NCBI GenBank assembly: GCA_023101725.1
Contig: JALJCO010013654.1
Span: 1,612,001 to 1,676,000 of the forward strand
Length of the DNA: 64,000 bases
Direction: 5' to 3'
From: Atherinomorus stipes
Lineage: Eukaryota > Chordata > Actinopteri > Atheriniformes > Atherinidae
Position 1 is the stretch's first letter. Each line of letters opens with the position of its first letter. This document shows, piece by piece, positions 1 through 12,515 of the stretch. The position numbers and the translations under genes were made by a program. The notes below the pieces were generated by a model. That model did no database searches. It had not been told where the DNA came from and saw nothing but the letters and a program-made list of their open reading frames with translations.

Positions 1-193
1 CAAAATCTGAGGAGATTTCGTCGTTCTTTTAGGAAATCTCACGAGATTTCACAACAGAATGACGAAATCTCGCGAGATTTCATCAGTAAAATAGATCGAT
101 ATCGCGTTTTAAAATATCGATATGATATCAGCCCATATCAGCTTATGAAAATATCACGATATTTTAGTGTATCGATATTTTTTCCCTGCCCTA
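1..193. mobile_element. Right end of a hAT-like DNA transposon (fragment)
   Basis: The stretch is rich in cgatat/atatcg words and ends in tttttccctgcccta. Its reverse complement starts tagggcaggg, the kind of terminus seen in hAT (Charlie/Ac-like) elements. The left end is outside the window, so the target duplication cannot be checked. A related atatcg-rich style is seen in the complete element at 1102-1702. There is no coding capacity. Confidence 0.5.
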
Positions 194-906
194 ATGAATA
201 TGCTATCCTGTTGGGTAGGAACAAGTTATTCTGTTATCTAAGTGTGTGAAAAAGACAGAGAGACACAACCAGATAAACACAAAACCATGAATTAGTCTGG
301 ATGCAAATGGTCAGATTCAGAACAACTGCCCTCCTCTGTGAAGAAGTTTCCAGGCTACTTTTAAAAACAAAATCAAAAAAAGGTTTGAGTTCATATAGAG
401 TCCTACATTGAAACAAAATTTCTGCTGTGGATTGAAGGATATTTACAAATCCAACATCAAACCATGACAGTTGTCTATTTCTGCTCTGAAAGCACTGATT
501 GCTAGGTTACCACACAGCAATTTAGCCTTGCCTTCCCAAAAGCCTAAAGACAATCTCTAAAACCACCTGGTAACACGGATGAATAAAAGATTGGCTGCTC
601 TCTACAGTCAGCCTTTAAATATTCTCTCCATTTCAATATGAATCAGATGTTTTTCACAGATTAACCATGAAAAGCTGAAAGAGTCAAGTGCCAGGTTAAA
701 CCAGCTGAAGAGGACATAAGGGTGAATGGGAGAGAAGAAAAGCAAATATACCCCAGACCAAGTGCATCACAGATTTGTTACCTCCATATAATGAAAATGA
801 CAAATATTTTTACCCCCCAGGTGTCAGTGATGAAAAATACAACTGACTGAAATGAAGTAATTCAGCCTGTAGTCATTTCTCATGCACTCATCCAACAGGG
901 CCTTAC

Positions 907-3843
907 TTAGTGGAGCGTGGGACGACCATTTCCGCCAATGTTTCATACGTCTTCTGCCAGTCAGCATAGCTCGTCCTGGAAAGGGTGGAAAGATCAACAT
1001 CAGATTATTTCATGACTGAAGAAAATGCATCAAAACTGATATGATAATATCACATTCACTATCCAAAATAGACCAATTTGACCATTTTCTATGTCCAAAA
1101 TCAGGGGTGTTCAATATTATCAGCCTATCGATATTATCATTAAATTGTGATATTGGAAAATATCAGTATCAGTTTTTTCAGACTGATATTTTCACTAACG
1201 AAATCTTGCAAGATCTTGTTGTTCCGTTACAAAATGTCTCGAGATATTGTTCGATTAGCACCGGTTCAGCATGTAGAAAAGCCCCTGTTATTCTGGAAGA
1301 ACTTCATATCCCAGCATTCCTTTTAGAGTCATGTGACTACGATGCAGGTGTTAATGCTACAGACTGACTTGCTTGAAAGCTGCTTATAACAGTCTGGTTT
1401 TAAGTTGTTGGTTAAGTAACCAAGTTGTCAGAAACATTATAAACATTAATTAGCCACATGTTGGCTAATACCTGCTTGTATCTGATATACGGCAGTCAGA
1501 TGTCCAAAATTAACTCCTCTGGCTGAGTAAATGCTAATTTGGGATCTTTGCTCTCAGAGTAGAATATAGCTGTATTTCTCAAAATATGAGAGATACAATC
1601 TGACAGTTATCTGCATGTATCAGTATCAGCAGATATCGGATATCAGAAATTAAGTTTGACAACATCAGATATCAGTAAAAAAGGCAACATCGAACATCCC
1701 TATCCAAAATGTATTCAATGATGACATCAGAGCTCACAAAAGTAGAATCAAATCTTCTTTACTAATGTTGCAGCTGTTCTTACTTTGGGACGACCACCAG
1801 CATGGTAATCAGGTATTCTGAGTCCAGCACAAAGTCGTCTTTCTTCACAATGTCAGCCAGACTCCTGGTCAACAAGCTCCCCCTAAAAGGAAGACACACA
1901 AATGCCACACCTCAGATGTTCAAGTAACTACAAAACAGGCTAAAAGCTTTGCATTAAAAAATGCACATTCTGACACACAGTAAAGTGTCAAAATTAAGGC
2001 AAGAAGAAAAATTAGGCTACACAGTATGTGGACATTTGACACCTGCAGTTCTGAATAGAAAATGCTTCTTGTAAGATGCTTATGACACTGTTGTGTCTAC
2101 TTCATAGATGCTATTAACTGAAACAAAAACACTTCCTTCAATTCACTTATAACCATGCCCATAGTTGATCACGATCAGTTTGCAAATATATGCCAACACA
2201 ACCACTGAGACAAGTTGCAGAAAGTGCAAGTGTTTGACAACTCCTGCACCTGCATTTTACATAATCATATTATCGCCGAGCTGCAGTTATTTGGCTGAAC
2301 AGTTGTTAATTGTAAATTACATTCTTCTTTATAAAACAGTCTCAATGCAGCTAACTCAGATGTCCCATTTTATTTGTGTTTTACTGTTAATTTCAACACC
2401 TCCCACCCAAGTCATATGCTGTGGTTTAATGTTATCTGTTTTGCTTAAGGAACTAAACTTAAATGTACTGTATTTCGCCATCTTTTATTTACATAAACAC
2501 CATGAATTTTAATTCCTGTGGGCACCTTTTAGTTTTAAGGCTAATTTAAACTAACAGAAGCAGAAAATAAAGAAAAATAAAACTACATTATGGAGAGAAT
2601 TAACAATTCAAGGATGTAAAGTATTGTCAGATAGCATTCAAATGAGCTACATTTTAAATGGCTGTTTTAAACTGAGTAGATATTTTCTGTCTTTTTATTT
2701 TGCCATTCACATCAACATTTGCATGAATAAAAGAAGGAAACAGGGTTAATGACATGTTTTTCACTATTACTCACGCATTCTTCCTCTCCAGATTCTGCAG
2801 GTTTCCCTTCAGATTGTTGTAAGCAGAGGCTCTGGCCTTCAGGTCATTGTCTATCTGAGTCGCTTGCTAGACACCAAATAAAAAAAGGTAAGCAATTTAG
2901 TATAAAATCCTAAAAATATATGAATGCCTTGATACATGCATATAACATATACACTGCTGGTAGAGCACAGAGTTGTGAAAACATGTGGAATTAGACCCAA
3001 TTTTATAGAGTAAATTACATTAAATTAATAAAAATAATAATAATAAAATAAAAAATAATAAAATAAAATAATAAAAAAAATATATATATATAATCTAAAT
3101 TAACAGCAAGTTACCTTGGAAACAATCTCAGAGATGTTCTTCAGCGACTGTTTAATTGGATATTTAGCCATATCCCACTGAAATCTGGTGATGTAGGTGA
3201 CCAGGTCAACTGTAGCAAGAGGAAATCATAAAAAGTCATCTTTATTAATCAGAACTGTATGCTGTAATGATTGCAAAGACACCAAGACATGGCACTCCTT
3301 TGAATACGTTGACAGTGTTTACCTCCATTTGCCAGTAAGTTCTCCTGCACTTTGTCTCTACTGTCCTCCAGAACATCAGCCATGTACTGAGCAACCTTCT
3401 TCACCACACTGAGCACAGTATGAGAAGTGGGGTTACACAACAGTCAGGAGAGAAACACAGGTTACATCTTAATCATCTAAAACTGGGCCCAAGAGTCTCT
3501 TACTGCCAAACAAATGCACAAAGTCTTTCAGCTACTAGGTATTGGCTTTTATTACCTTTCCACAAAAGTGTCAAGTTTAGCCAGCTCATCTGACAAACCC
3601 ACTAACACGTCTAATGTTCCAACCTGTTGGAGGAAGAACAAACATATTAGCCAAATAAAATACAGAGCACACTCCTGCACACAGCAGCTGCAGAGGAGGG
3701 TTTTCTGTCACCTTAAGGTCAGGGATGTTGAACTTGTTGTTAGTGGACAAGTTATTGGTGCGTGTAGTGGCCACCATCAGCTTGTCCCAGGTCTGCTGGC
3801 ACGTTTTCTCCCCCGGAGCAGAAATCAACCAGAATTCTGTCAT
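907..3843 (-). CDS. atp6v1c1: V-type proton ATPase subunit C1 (5' half, exons 2-8)
   Basis: This is subunit C of the cytosolic V1 sector of the vacuolar H+-ATPase. It links the peripheral stalks to the Vo sector and controls reversible V1/Vo assembly. Coding exons, in gene order on the minus strand: 3843-3712 (ATG at 3843-3841), 3623-3556, 3408-3323, 3209-3115, 2866-2775, 1882-1784 and 975-907. All junctions are GT-AG and the phase is kept, giving 213 codons plus 2 nt. The protein starts [19 protein letters not shown] and continues with [34 protein letters not shown] and [19 protein letters not shown], nearly identical to vertebrate ATP6V1C1 (about 382 aa). The remaining 3' exons lie left of the window. 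Teleosts often have a and b copies; I cannot say which this is. It is head-to-head with azin1. Confidence 0.96.
1102..1702. mobile_element. Non-autonomous hAT element, 8-bp TSD tccaaaat
   Basis: A 601-bp element lies in the atp6v1c1 intron between exons 975-907 and 1882-1784. The ends are imperfect inverted repeats: left caggggtgttcaatattatc, right (reverse complement) tagggatgttcgatgttgcc. It is flanked by a perfect 8-bp direct repeat tccaaaat at 1094-1101 and 1703-1710, the hallmark of hAT insertion. There is no transposase ORF, so it must have been mobilised in trans. Confidence 0.85.
3022..3096. repeat. AT-rich low-complexity tract
   Basis: Simple (AAT)n / (AAAAT)n / (TA)n sequence in an intron of atp6v1c1, just downstream of the exon 3209-3115 in gene order. 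There is no other signal. Confidence 0.9.
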
Positions 3844-5634
3844 GGCTGCTGGCAGGAAATCTGAGGGTAACATATGGAGACGATCAAAGATACAAGCAGC
3901 AATTCATTTGGAATCGTTGGAGGCAAATTTTTTGTTATTAAAAAATTTACATTCATTGTTTCATAAAATACTTTGTTTTGTCACGCACAATTAGCTGGAT
4001 AAGTTATTCTCGGCATTTGGAAAGAAAGAAAACTCCACAAAATTGAATGAGCTAAAAGTGTGAAATGGGTGTAGCTTTCATTTACATTCAGCGCTGTGCT
4101 TGGTGTTCAAGTATAGTACTTTTAATTCACCTGTCTGAGATCTACTACACCTTGAGTTATTATGAAAATTAAAATATGCTGACCAACAAAACGTGATTAT
4201 CGGGAGTTCAAAACCATGTTTTTATTTTCATCAATTAAAACAAACTAATAATGAATACGGTAACAACAAAATAAGGGCATCAGAAACACAATAACCCAAT
4301 AAACAATTTGATACGTCTCTTCTTGATCATTAAAACAAAATCAAATTTGGCTGCCACATGGCACAAACCCCAGGCATCTGACCATTGTTATACAAGCATC
4401 AGAATAGGAAGCAAAGGTGACTTAAGTGCCATTAGACAGGTATGCTTATTTTAGAAACTGCACAACTGCTAGAATATCAAGGTAAAATTTTCAGAGAATG
4501 GTCCAAAAGAAAAAAAAAAGAATGGGCCAAACCACCTGTTACTGAGGTCAGTTTAAAGCTGGAAACCGAGGCTAAAGTGGACACATGTAACAAAACGAGA
4601 CAACTAAAGACTGGAAAAATATTGCCTCTTTAGATGGTTCTAAAACTCTTTTGCTATATTCAGGCATGAATTTAGTGTACACCGTATGAAAGGAGGAACT
4701 GCCCCTTTCTCGCGTAAACAGTAAAAGGATGGGGAATGTTTTTGCAGACTGTGCTTGTACCTCTGTCATAGTGGGCCTATTTTGCAATGGCTGCTCTCGG
4801 CAGAAGAACACATCATGCAAAAACTCATTCAAAGCTGCTTTATTTCAAAACATGACAAGGAGTTCATTTTCTGAACTGGTTCAAAACGTCCAGATAATTT
4901 ACATTCATTGTTTTATAAAATGCTTTTTGTCATGAACAAAAATGGTTAAAGAAGTCGCCCCATATTCAAATCCAACAGCACCTGTATGACAGATTTGTGT
5001 CAATTTATTGACCAAAATCTCCTAGGAATGTACTAATCATCAACTAAATTACTTTAATACATATTTAGAAATATAATCAATATCACTTGTAGTTCCTATT
5101 TTTCTAGCTTACTTGCAAGGCTTTGGTGTATTACTTTTACCTCAAACTGAGCATATTTCCATTGTGTTATGTTTATTAAAGAAATGTCTCCAAGTATAGT
5201 TTCACCATTTCATATGACAGAAGTACCCACACTTGTATGATTCATAATCTTAAAGTTGTTCCTCTCCTCTTTACTTCTATTTTGCTTCCTGTGCATGAAC
5301 TTCCTCACATTTCCCAATAGATATAATGCAGTGACAAAACTACACACTGTAACACGAGACTGACAAGTATTCATGTCTGCGGAATGACGGTCATATGATC
5401 AGTTTCATTCAGTGGACGGATGCTAAATGGTGATCCTCCGTTTAATTAAACGGCACAAACACCACATGAGTTAAAGCTGCTTCAATTTGATACTAGGATC
5501 ATCACTGGGGTGAAAAATAACTATAAGCAGCTAAATATTCCTGGGTCGTGTATGTTTAGAATTAATGCTAGCTTACTGCTGATACGATCCTGACGCTGTC
5601 ACGACATTAATAAGCGATGCATTTATGTACTTAC

Positions 5635-5780
5635 CAATATGTTTAATAGCTTCGACGCTTTTTCCACAAGGTGTAACTCAGTAAAAGATGCACAACTTCC
5701 CATACATTGAGCAGAAAATAACAGGTTTTAGACACGGGGGTCCTTCAACTGAGCATCTCACTCAGAGTCAGCTGATCAGA
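5635..5780 (-). other. atp6v1c1: atp6v1c1 5' non-coding exon and promoter region
   Basis: On the minus strand a good donor (gtaagt) lies at 5634-5629, so exon 1 ends at 5635. The leader then splices to the exon whose upper edge is 3860 (acceptor cag), 17 nt before the ATG. The sequence just above (5760-5860) contains gcgcaggc and cacgtgac (a CACGTG E-box plus TGAC) and is more GC-rich than its surroundings, as expected for a housekeeping promoter. The exact transcription start is not visible. Confidence 0.6.
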
Positions 5781-5879
5781 GAAGCAGTTCTGAGCCTGCG
5801 CAAACGGTTCCTGCGCACTACTGCTGTCACGTGATCTTCACGCGGTCATTGCGTCGTTCCAAGAAATCTGTTCAGAGCA

Positions 5880-8800
5880 TGAACTGAATGTTTAAAACAT
5901 TAGTTTAGTTTTAAAGAATAACAATTGTAGTTCATACTTATTCTGAAAATAAAAGGTTTACTTTTAATTATTTAATTAAACAGAAAACAACGATTTAAAC
6001 CATTTTAAACCAATACTTAACTAAGAATAATTAAAATTTTAAATGTGGAAATAGGCTATGTCGTTATTTCTTTACTTTCTTTTTTAAAGCATCAATTTTG
6101 GATAGAATGTCAGTGAAACATTTGTGCAAAGTTTGGAAAATTGCAACAAAACAGGAAAAGTTATGGCATATGGAATTCTGAAAAATAAACAATGGTTGAA
6201 AAAAGATAATTATTTAGATTAATTGACAGCTTATAATTAATGCACTATCTTTCAATGCCTTACAATGTTAAACTATTATTGTGGAAGTAAACATACCTTA
6301 GTTATCTTTGCCACCTGATTTTGGTAGTTGGTATCCAAAATTAAGTGTATGTTGTGCAATTTCTTATACAAGTTTTGATCATGTTACTTTTATATTATAT
6401 TACTAGCCATTATCTCAACCATTTTTTAAGGAAAAAGACAGGCATTATTGTCCTTATGAAGATATAAAATGTAAAGAAGCATCTTACAATGTTTTTTTTT
6501 TTTTTTATATATAGTCAAACATTAATTGCTTGAAAAGATTCTGATAAGGCTAATTGTGGAAAATAAGTACCTCTGTCTAAATATTTCTGTAATAAAAATA
6601 TTTAGAGTACATAATGTCACTCACAGATTCAGAGAAAGTGCAGGAATTTCTGGACAAAAAGAACTAGGCTGACAAATCAATACTATATGGAGGGTATTTG
6701 TCCCTAAGGCGGCACAGACACACATGATTCTGTGTCAATTATTGCTGAGTCAGAAACATTTCTGAAATTTTTGTCAGCAACCACAAATTGTCTTCAAATG
6801 GAAGCTAAAAAGAAATTGATTGTAAGGCTTAAATAAGAATAGTTTAACCAAAAACAACTAAAGAAAATATTCCTATAATATAAGGGTGTGTTCATGTGTA
6901 TTCACATCACTTCTCAGGGAATCTTTCTAAAATTGGAGAGTCTGTGAAAATTGCGAGTGTGTCATCAGCTTGACTCTGAAGTAGAAGAGTTCAGATTCCA
7001 AACTGGTCTGTGTGCAGAAAAGTCCTGTCACCTAAATACAAGAACATTTAAGGCATTTTTTTTAAACACGATGCACATAGAAGCTCAAATTCAATATTGA
7101 GGAAGGACAAAAGAATCGCTTGCTGACTTAAAATTTAAAGAGTTCATCTTTTCAAGATTCACTTCTTGGCTTCAGCATCATATTCTATTTTCATTTACAG
7201 TTTGCACAGCTTCACAACATTTTTAGAATTAGGATTGAAATAGATCAATTGTTAACACAGAGACACATATTTGGAACAACCAAAGAATTAACAAAAATGT
7301 TACTAGCCAGACTAAAACATTTTTTTAATGCTTGGCAAGAAACATATGAATGATAGGTTGTTTTGGTATATTTTAAAAATGAATGGATTTGACTTCAAAT
7401 TCACATGCAAAAGTACAGAGCGGAGGCATTTGTAATGAAATCAATATCTATTTAGTTTACCACTTGTCCCCTTGCACATCTTAATGTGTGGTCCTGCAAC
7501 GACCCATCAATTTCAGTCAAGTGTGATGAAGTAAGGAAACATATGAAACCTGCAGCACAGCGGCTCTCAAAGACCATTTTGACACTCCTAATCTAAAAGC
7601 TTAGTCAATACTTTTATAAATAGGCTAATAACCTCTTCTGGTTTAAGTGTTGAATTACTGAACTCTTACTGCCTTTAGGTGGCAGTGAATATCTAGAAAT
7701 CAGAAACTGGTGTTTACAAAGTTCAGCCGATTTAGTTCTCGCACTCATATTTTTTGCACTTTTCAATTTGTCAAATAAGGCCTGAAGAATACGTTTTTTT
7801 TTTCTTCTTTTAATTAAGGGTTCTTACACTGTTATATATTCACCTTTTCATTTCTGCCACTTTTATGCTAAAGAGCTGACATTACAACTCTTACAACCAT
7901 ACTAAAACTTTTCAAACCTTACTATCCTGTATTTGTAGACTGGCTATCAGTTTCTGATTATTTCAAATATATGTTAAAAACCTGAATTTCCTATTCATAC
8001 AACAAACAACATTTTCAAACTTTCACCTTTATTGCAGGAGGAGGGCAGGTACATAGATGATAAATGATTGACACAGATGTGAACTGAACTGTAATTAAGG
8101 TCATTCAAAACACCTGTGGTCAAAACACCAGCCTTTGAATCACAGTACTGACTTGACAATGTTGTCAGAAATTTTCTTTTCAGGAACGTCTAACTATCTT
8201 TTTTACCTTTTTTTTTTTTTTTTTTTACTTTTCCTGGTCATTTAATCCTCTTTTAAATGACACCTTTCTCCTCTGTCATTATTTAGCTCTTAGTAGTTTG
8301 AGCAGTCATTGCTTTGTATGTATGGGCGTGTTGGAAGTCTGTAAAAATGATTTTTCATGCTGTTGTTTGTTTATATCAGTTACTTCTGGCTGAAAATTGA
8401 ATTTCCTCTCTAAGAACAGGGAAGGCCTTTAACCAGACTGAGTGGAACTAAAGCACAAAATTTAATCTTTTCCTGTCCTCATGGACCCTCATGTGAACCT
8501 CAAAGCACATACTTTGTATTCTATCCAAGTTTCCAAATCACATTTTTAAGCATGTACCAAGCATCCAGAAATACACATTTTTGTGGGTTTTTACAGAAAC
8601 AAGCTATTTGCAAATCCCAATTTTGCACCCAGAGGCAATTGACTGTATAGCATGAATTCAAGCATCTTATCTTTTTCTTTTTTTGGTACAAAAAGCCCTA
8701 GAAATATTTACATTAGACAACTTCCCTGTTGGTTAATCTTGAATGTCTCAATCAGAGTGTTAGGGAGTACAGGACTCATCTGAGTGTCGTAGAATAAAGA

Positions 8801-10090
8801 TAAGAACTACAGTGCCGCCCCAAACACGCCATTACCAGTGCTACAAAAATATAAGTCATACGACTAAAGTAGCTGGGGGCAGAGTTTCTCTGTTTGTTTC
8901 ACGAGTGAATGTTGCACTGAACTTAATGAAATGCATTTTCCCTATTAATTTCTTCCTGTCTGCATTAATTTGATTTAACTTGAAAATATATCAGGTTAAA
9001 TTAGACAAGTGGAGTAAAAAAATGCCTAAAGAGTTAAGAAAAAAAAATTCAGTAAGCTCTTGATTCTTAATCCCTCACATTCCATCAGACACAAGCAGAC
9101 TCAGTGAATATTTAAAAGGTCCTCTAAAATCTTTGTATTTTTTTTTTATCCATACATATATAAATGTCCAAAGCTGCTGTTTGAAGGGTATAAAAGAAAA
9201 TTTAGTCAATTATCTTTGTCTGACACTGCATCAACGAGACAAACCCAGGTTTGATTTCTAATAACTTTCCCACCTTGATCTTATGCATCAACATGTGTCT
9301 TTAAGATGTGACGAATGCTGTCTGGAGAAAATCAGTGCTCAAATTCTTAAGAATAACACATATTTACCTCAAGGTAGGTATAAGGTCTATCCCAACAGAT
9401 AGCTGTTGTCCATGTGAAACTCAAAACAAAACAATGTCAGCCAGCCTGGGAAAATGCCGGAAAGTGTTCAAAGGCAGGCTGCACAAGTTTTCACTTTGGA
9501 ATCATATACTTGAAATAACCTAACAGCCTTGTCACAATTTCAGTTCACATTTAGTTGTAGAACTGCCAACATAATTTAAACCAGAATGATCCACATTTAG
9601 ACAAATAATTCTAGCTTTAAGACAGTAGTCCAAAGTTTCAGCCCTGCCTTTAGATTTTGAAAACTTTTTTTTGTTTAACAGTGTTTATCACTAGAGTATT
9701 TGTATAGCTAATGATTTGAAGACAAGATTGCATAGATTCCTTATTTTGATCTGTTGTAAACCTTCTGTTATATGATAACTTGTTTTTTTTTTCTAGATTC
9801 TAAAGAGAATATTATACTTAATTCAGAGTGATGCAGTTCTTCAAGGCTAAGTCTCTATAGTATTTGATTAGTCAAATATATACATAAATTTTGAATTTTT
9901 GTGGCTGAAATTGTAAATTTGAAGGTATATCTACTTGTCCCAGTAAAAAATAAAGCAGTAGAAGTACTGAGCTGACTTACTGAGTGGCCATCTATGGAAA
10001 CTTTATGGTTATGTAACTTAAATAAACATCACAGATCTACTGCAGACTGTACGATATTCGGAAATACATATTTGGTATGTTCCCTAAAAC
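5880..10090. other. Intergenic DNA between atp6v1c1 and azin1, no gene seen
   Basis: About 4.2 kb of AT-rich sequence between two divergent promoters. Open frames are short and do not read like protein. It has poly-T runs (around 6490, 8205 and 9141) but I recognised no transposon termini and no tRNA or rRNA. It may hold shared regulatory DNA; nothing in it can be named by eye. Confidence 0.6.
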
Positions 10091-10097
10091 GCAGAGG

Positions 10098-10298
10098 GCT
10101 TATTGGTGAAACTGAACATTAGGCCCCGCCCACAGGCCGTTGATTACCTTTCCCACTTCCCCCTGTTCAGCTCAGTAGTTCTCCACCCACCAGCCGATGT
10201 AGAAGACACTACTCGACCACCGCGCGTTTGTCATCTAAACATATGGCAAAAAAAGCCCTCTTCCTTTCTTTTATCTTTGTGTCCACTACTCTTTAAAA
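10098..10298 (+). promoter_or_regulatory. azin1: azin1 promoter / start of 5' leader
   Basis: An inverted CCAAT box (attggtga, from 10102) and a GC box (ccccgccc, 10124-10131) lie just upstream of the first azin1 exon, which ends with donor gtaagt at 10353. No TATA box stands out. GC content rises sharply here compared with the preceding 4 kb. The start site is estimated to lie between about 10130 and 10250. Confidence 0.55.
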
Positions 10299-12123
10299 AT
10301 TCCGCCGAAAAAGAGAAGACGATTTTCCAAAACCTTTTGGCCGTTATCTCACGTAAGTACAACACAACACTTCGAATTGAGTTCCTTGGATTCAGCAGGC
10401 GGACGTAACATGGCGGGCTGGAGCTCTCAGCCGTCTTGCTACACATGACAGACCGATTCATTCAATTCGCTGTTTTCGACATGAATTGTATGTGAACACG
10501 ATAAGGATCAGTACAGCCACTTCGGTGTATTGTTTATTCGTGTAGTGTATTGTGTCGAGGCTTGTATGTAGGTTGTGATCGTAAAACGGTGCTAACACAA
10601 CCGTCTGCGATCGACGGGCATTCGTCGGCGAGCTCAACGTTTGCGGCTCTCTTTGCCATGAGTCTTTGAGCAGTACGAGTTCTCTCAGTGGTGTTAGCAG
10701 ACGAAAACAGCTTAATTCCCCCCTAATAAATGTAACATATTATTTATTACGGTTTAGTTGGTGCTTATTCTACGGTGACGCATTGTATTAAAGGTGCCAT
10801 GACATCAAATTTCACTTTTCTGGGGTTTTGGGGGTATAATATGATCTGTTGTGCACTGATGAGGCCATGTGAATGTCCAGAGTGAGAATCAAAGTTCCTG
10901 TTTATGGTCTGTCAGCTTTGTCTCTCTGCTCAGAAACAGTTGAATCAGACAGCAGGCTATCATTCTACGTAGTTCTATCATTCTACGTAATTTAATTGCT
11001 CCAATAAGAGCACACTATCAAGTAAACAGCGCCCCCCCCCCCCCCCCCCCCCCCCCTCTCTCTCTCTCTCTCCTAACGGCCTATGCACCGTCCGCTCCCC
11101 CTCCCCTCCCTGTCTGATTCAGCTTCGTGTAAGGAGCTAGTAGTAACTTCTGTGCAGTCAGGTCTGGATTTTCAAACAAATGGATTTAAAAGAAAACTTC
11201 TGCAGCAACACTGAGGGAGGGGGCCACAACCTTGTCATTACCTGTAAGTTTATTTATTTTCTAAATGCTGTCTTGTCTGATAAACGTAGCTCACTGTCTG
11301 GATTGTTGCTAGCAGTTAGCCTTTAGCAAACTCCGATCGCAGCTTGACCTAGATTCTCCAAATAAGGTCATAGCGAAATAAGGTGTAGCCAATCAAAATG
11401 AAGTCAACGTGGTCTCCGGGTAAAGCTCCATATCATCACCGGACCCAACTGTATTACTGAGGAAGTGAGGTCTGGCGTTTCAAAACATACTCCGCTGTAA
11501 AAAATGCCGTTTTTTCTTTGGAGTATTTACATATGCAGTAATGCCAACAACATAAACTAGTTTTTAACTGCTATGTCATCACTCCTTTAATATCTAATTT
11601 GTCAAGTTGTCACTCACTGTTTTTGCTCACAGCGCATGCGCGTGCTGTACTTTGCGTTATGTGCCAGTTATCGCCATAGATAAATATAGGGAAGTTTTTA
11701 TTATTATTACAAATGTACTGTCTGTGTATTTGTTTAATATAAACAGACCATGTAGGATTTTACATCATGGCCTGTGAATTATAGTTGATGTAGCTCCATA
11801 GATAACGGAGGTAAATTCCAATTAAGTAAACCTATAACAGCAAAAAGTGACTGAGGAGCCTCAAGAATGTTAGCCCTCATGTGATAACCTTCTTTATTAT
11901 ATTTCCCCTTGTAATAATTAAGTGGGTTTCTTACTGTTCTTTCAAAAAATCTTTTATTACAGGATCGTCATTTATGTGTGTAGAGTTAATATAATCTGTT
12001 TTTCTTCCCCAGGGCTCCCCTGTCTCTGCACAGGTGTATGAGCGCTACCCAGAGGGCCTAGGGGCGGCTCTTTACCGAGAGCACTTCGACTTCAACGCTG
12101 AGCCACCTTGGGATCCTAGCTGA
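10299..12123 (+). CDS. azin1: Upstream conserved coding region (uCC) in the azin1 leader, non-AUG start, ends in PPW
   Basis: Two leader exons join in frame: 10299-10352 (donor gtaagt at 10353) and 12013-12123 (acceptor ccccag). The frame opens at ATT (10299-10301) and gives 54 codons, then two stops in a row, TGA TAG (12121-12126). Its end reads FDFNAEPPWDPS. In vertebrates the AZIN1 leader is known to carry a conserved uCC that starts at AUU and contains a PPW motif where ribosomes pause. High polyamine strengthens the pause, queues ribosomes, increases uCC initiation and lowers AZIN1 synthesis. The stop lies about 109 nt before the main ATG if exon 2 ends at 12134. That donor (gtccat) is weak, so the edge is uncertain. 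The ATT choice rests on frame and known biology, not on direct evidence. Confidence 0.85.
10788..11590. mobile_element. TTAA-flanked DNA element, copy 1
   Basis: It lies in azin1 intron 1 between the two uCC exons. It is bounded by TTAA at 10788-10791 and 11587-11590, with imperfect inverted ends: left aaggtgccatgacatc, right (reverse complement) aaggagtgatgacatag. A TTAA target fits piggyBac or Kolobok superfamilies. A C-run followed by (CT)n sits inside (11032-11072). A second copy is at 27593-28385 in the opposite orientation. There is no transposase ORF. Confidence 0.8.
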
Positions 12124-12515
12124 TAGCGGGACAGGTCCATCTCCTGACTTGTCCATGTTAGTGTTCTTTGATTGCTACTAACTGAAAGATTAAAGCTCAC
12201 TCAAATAATAAACTCTAGTTCAGCAATGAGTATCGTTTTAGGCGATAACATGTTGAGTTTAAAGTATTTAAGAATCTCAAGAATTCTGTGATTCTGAAAG
12301 AAGTAGTTGAATATATCATTTAAAACATGAATCTTGAAATTATTCAATAGAAATAATTATATTTGGGTGTGGATATTAACAGTGATATTGATATTTTTTA
12401 TTTCTTCCTTTTTCTAGTTTGTTGCATACCGGCAGGACCCCATTGGCTCAGTCGTGACCCTTTTGGCTTGTTTATCTGTTCTTTATGATTGTCGACTTTG
12501 TGGATTACGGTTAAG

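Noticed and set aside
10103..10408. 101-codon frame in the azin1 leader
   Set aside because: It is in a different frame from the uCC, overlaps the promoter, runs through the gtaagt donor and has no recognisable similarity.
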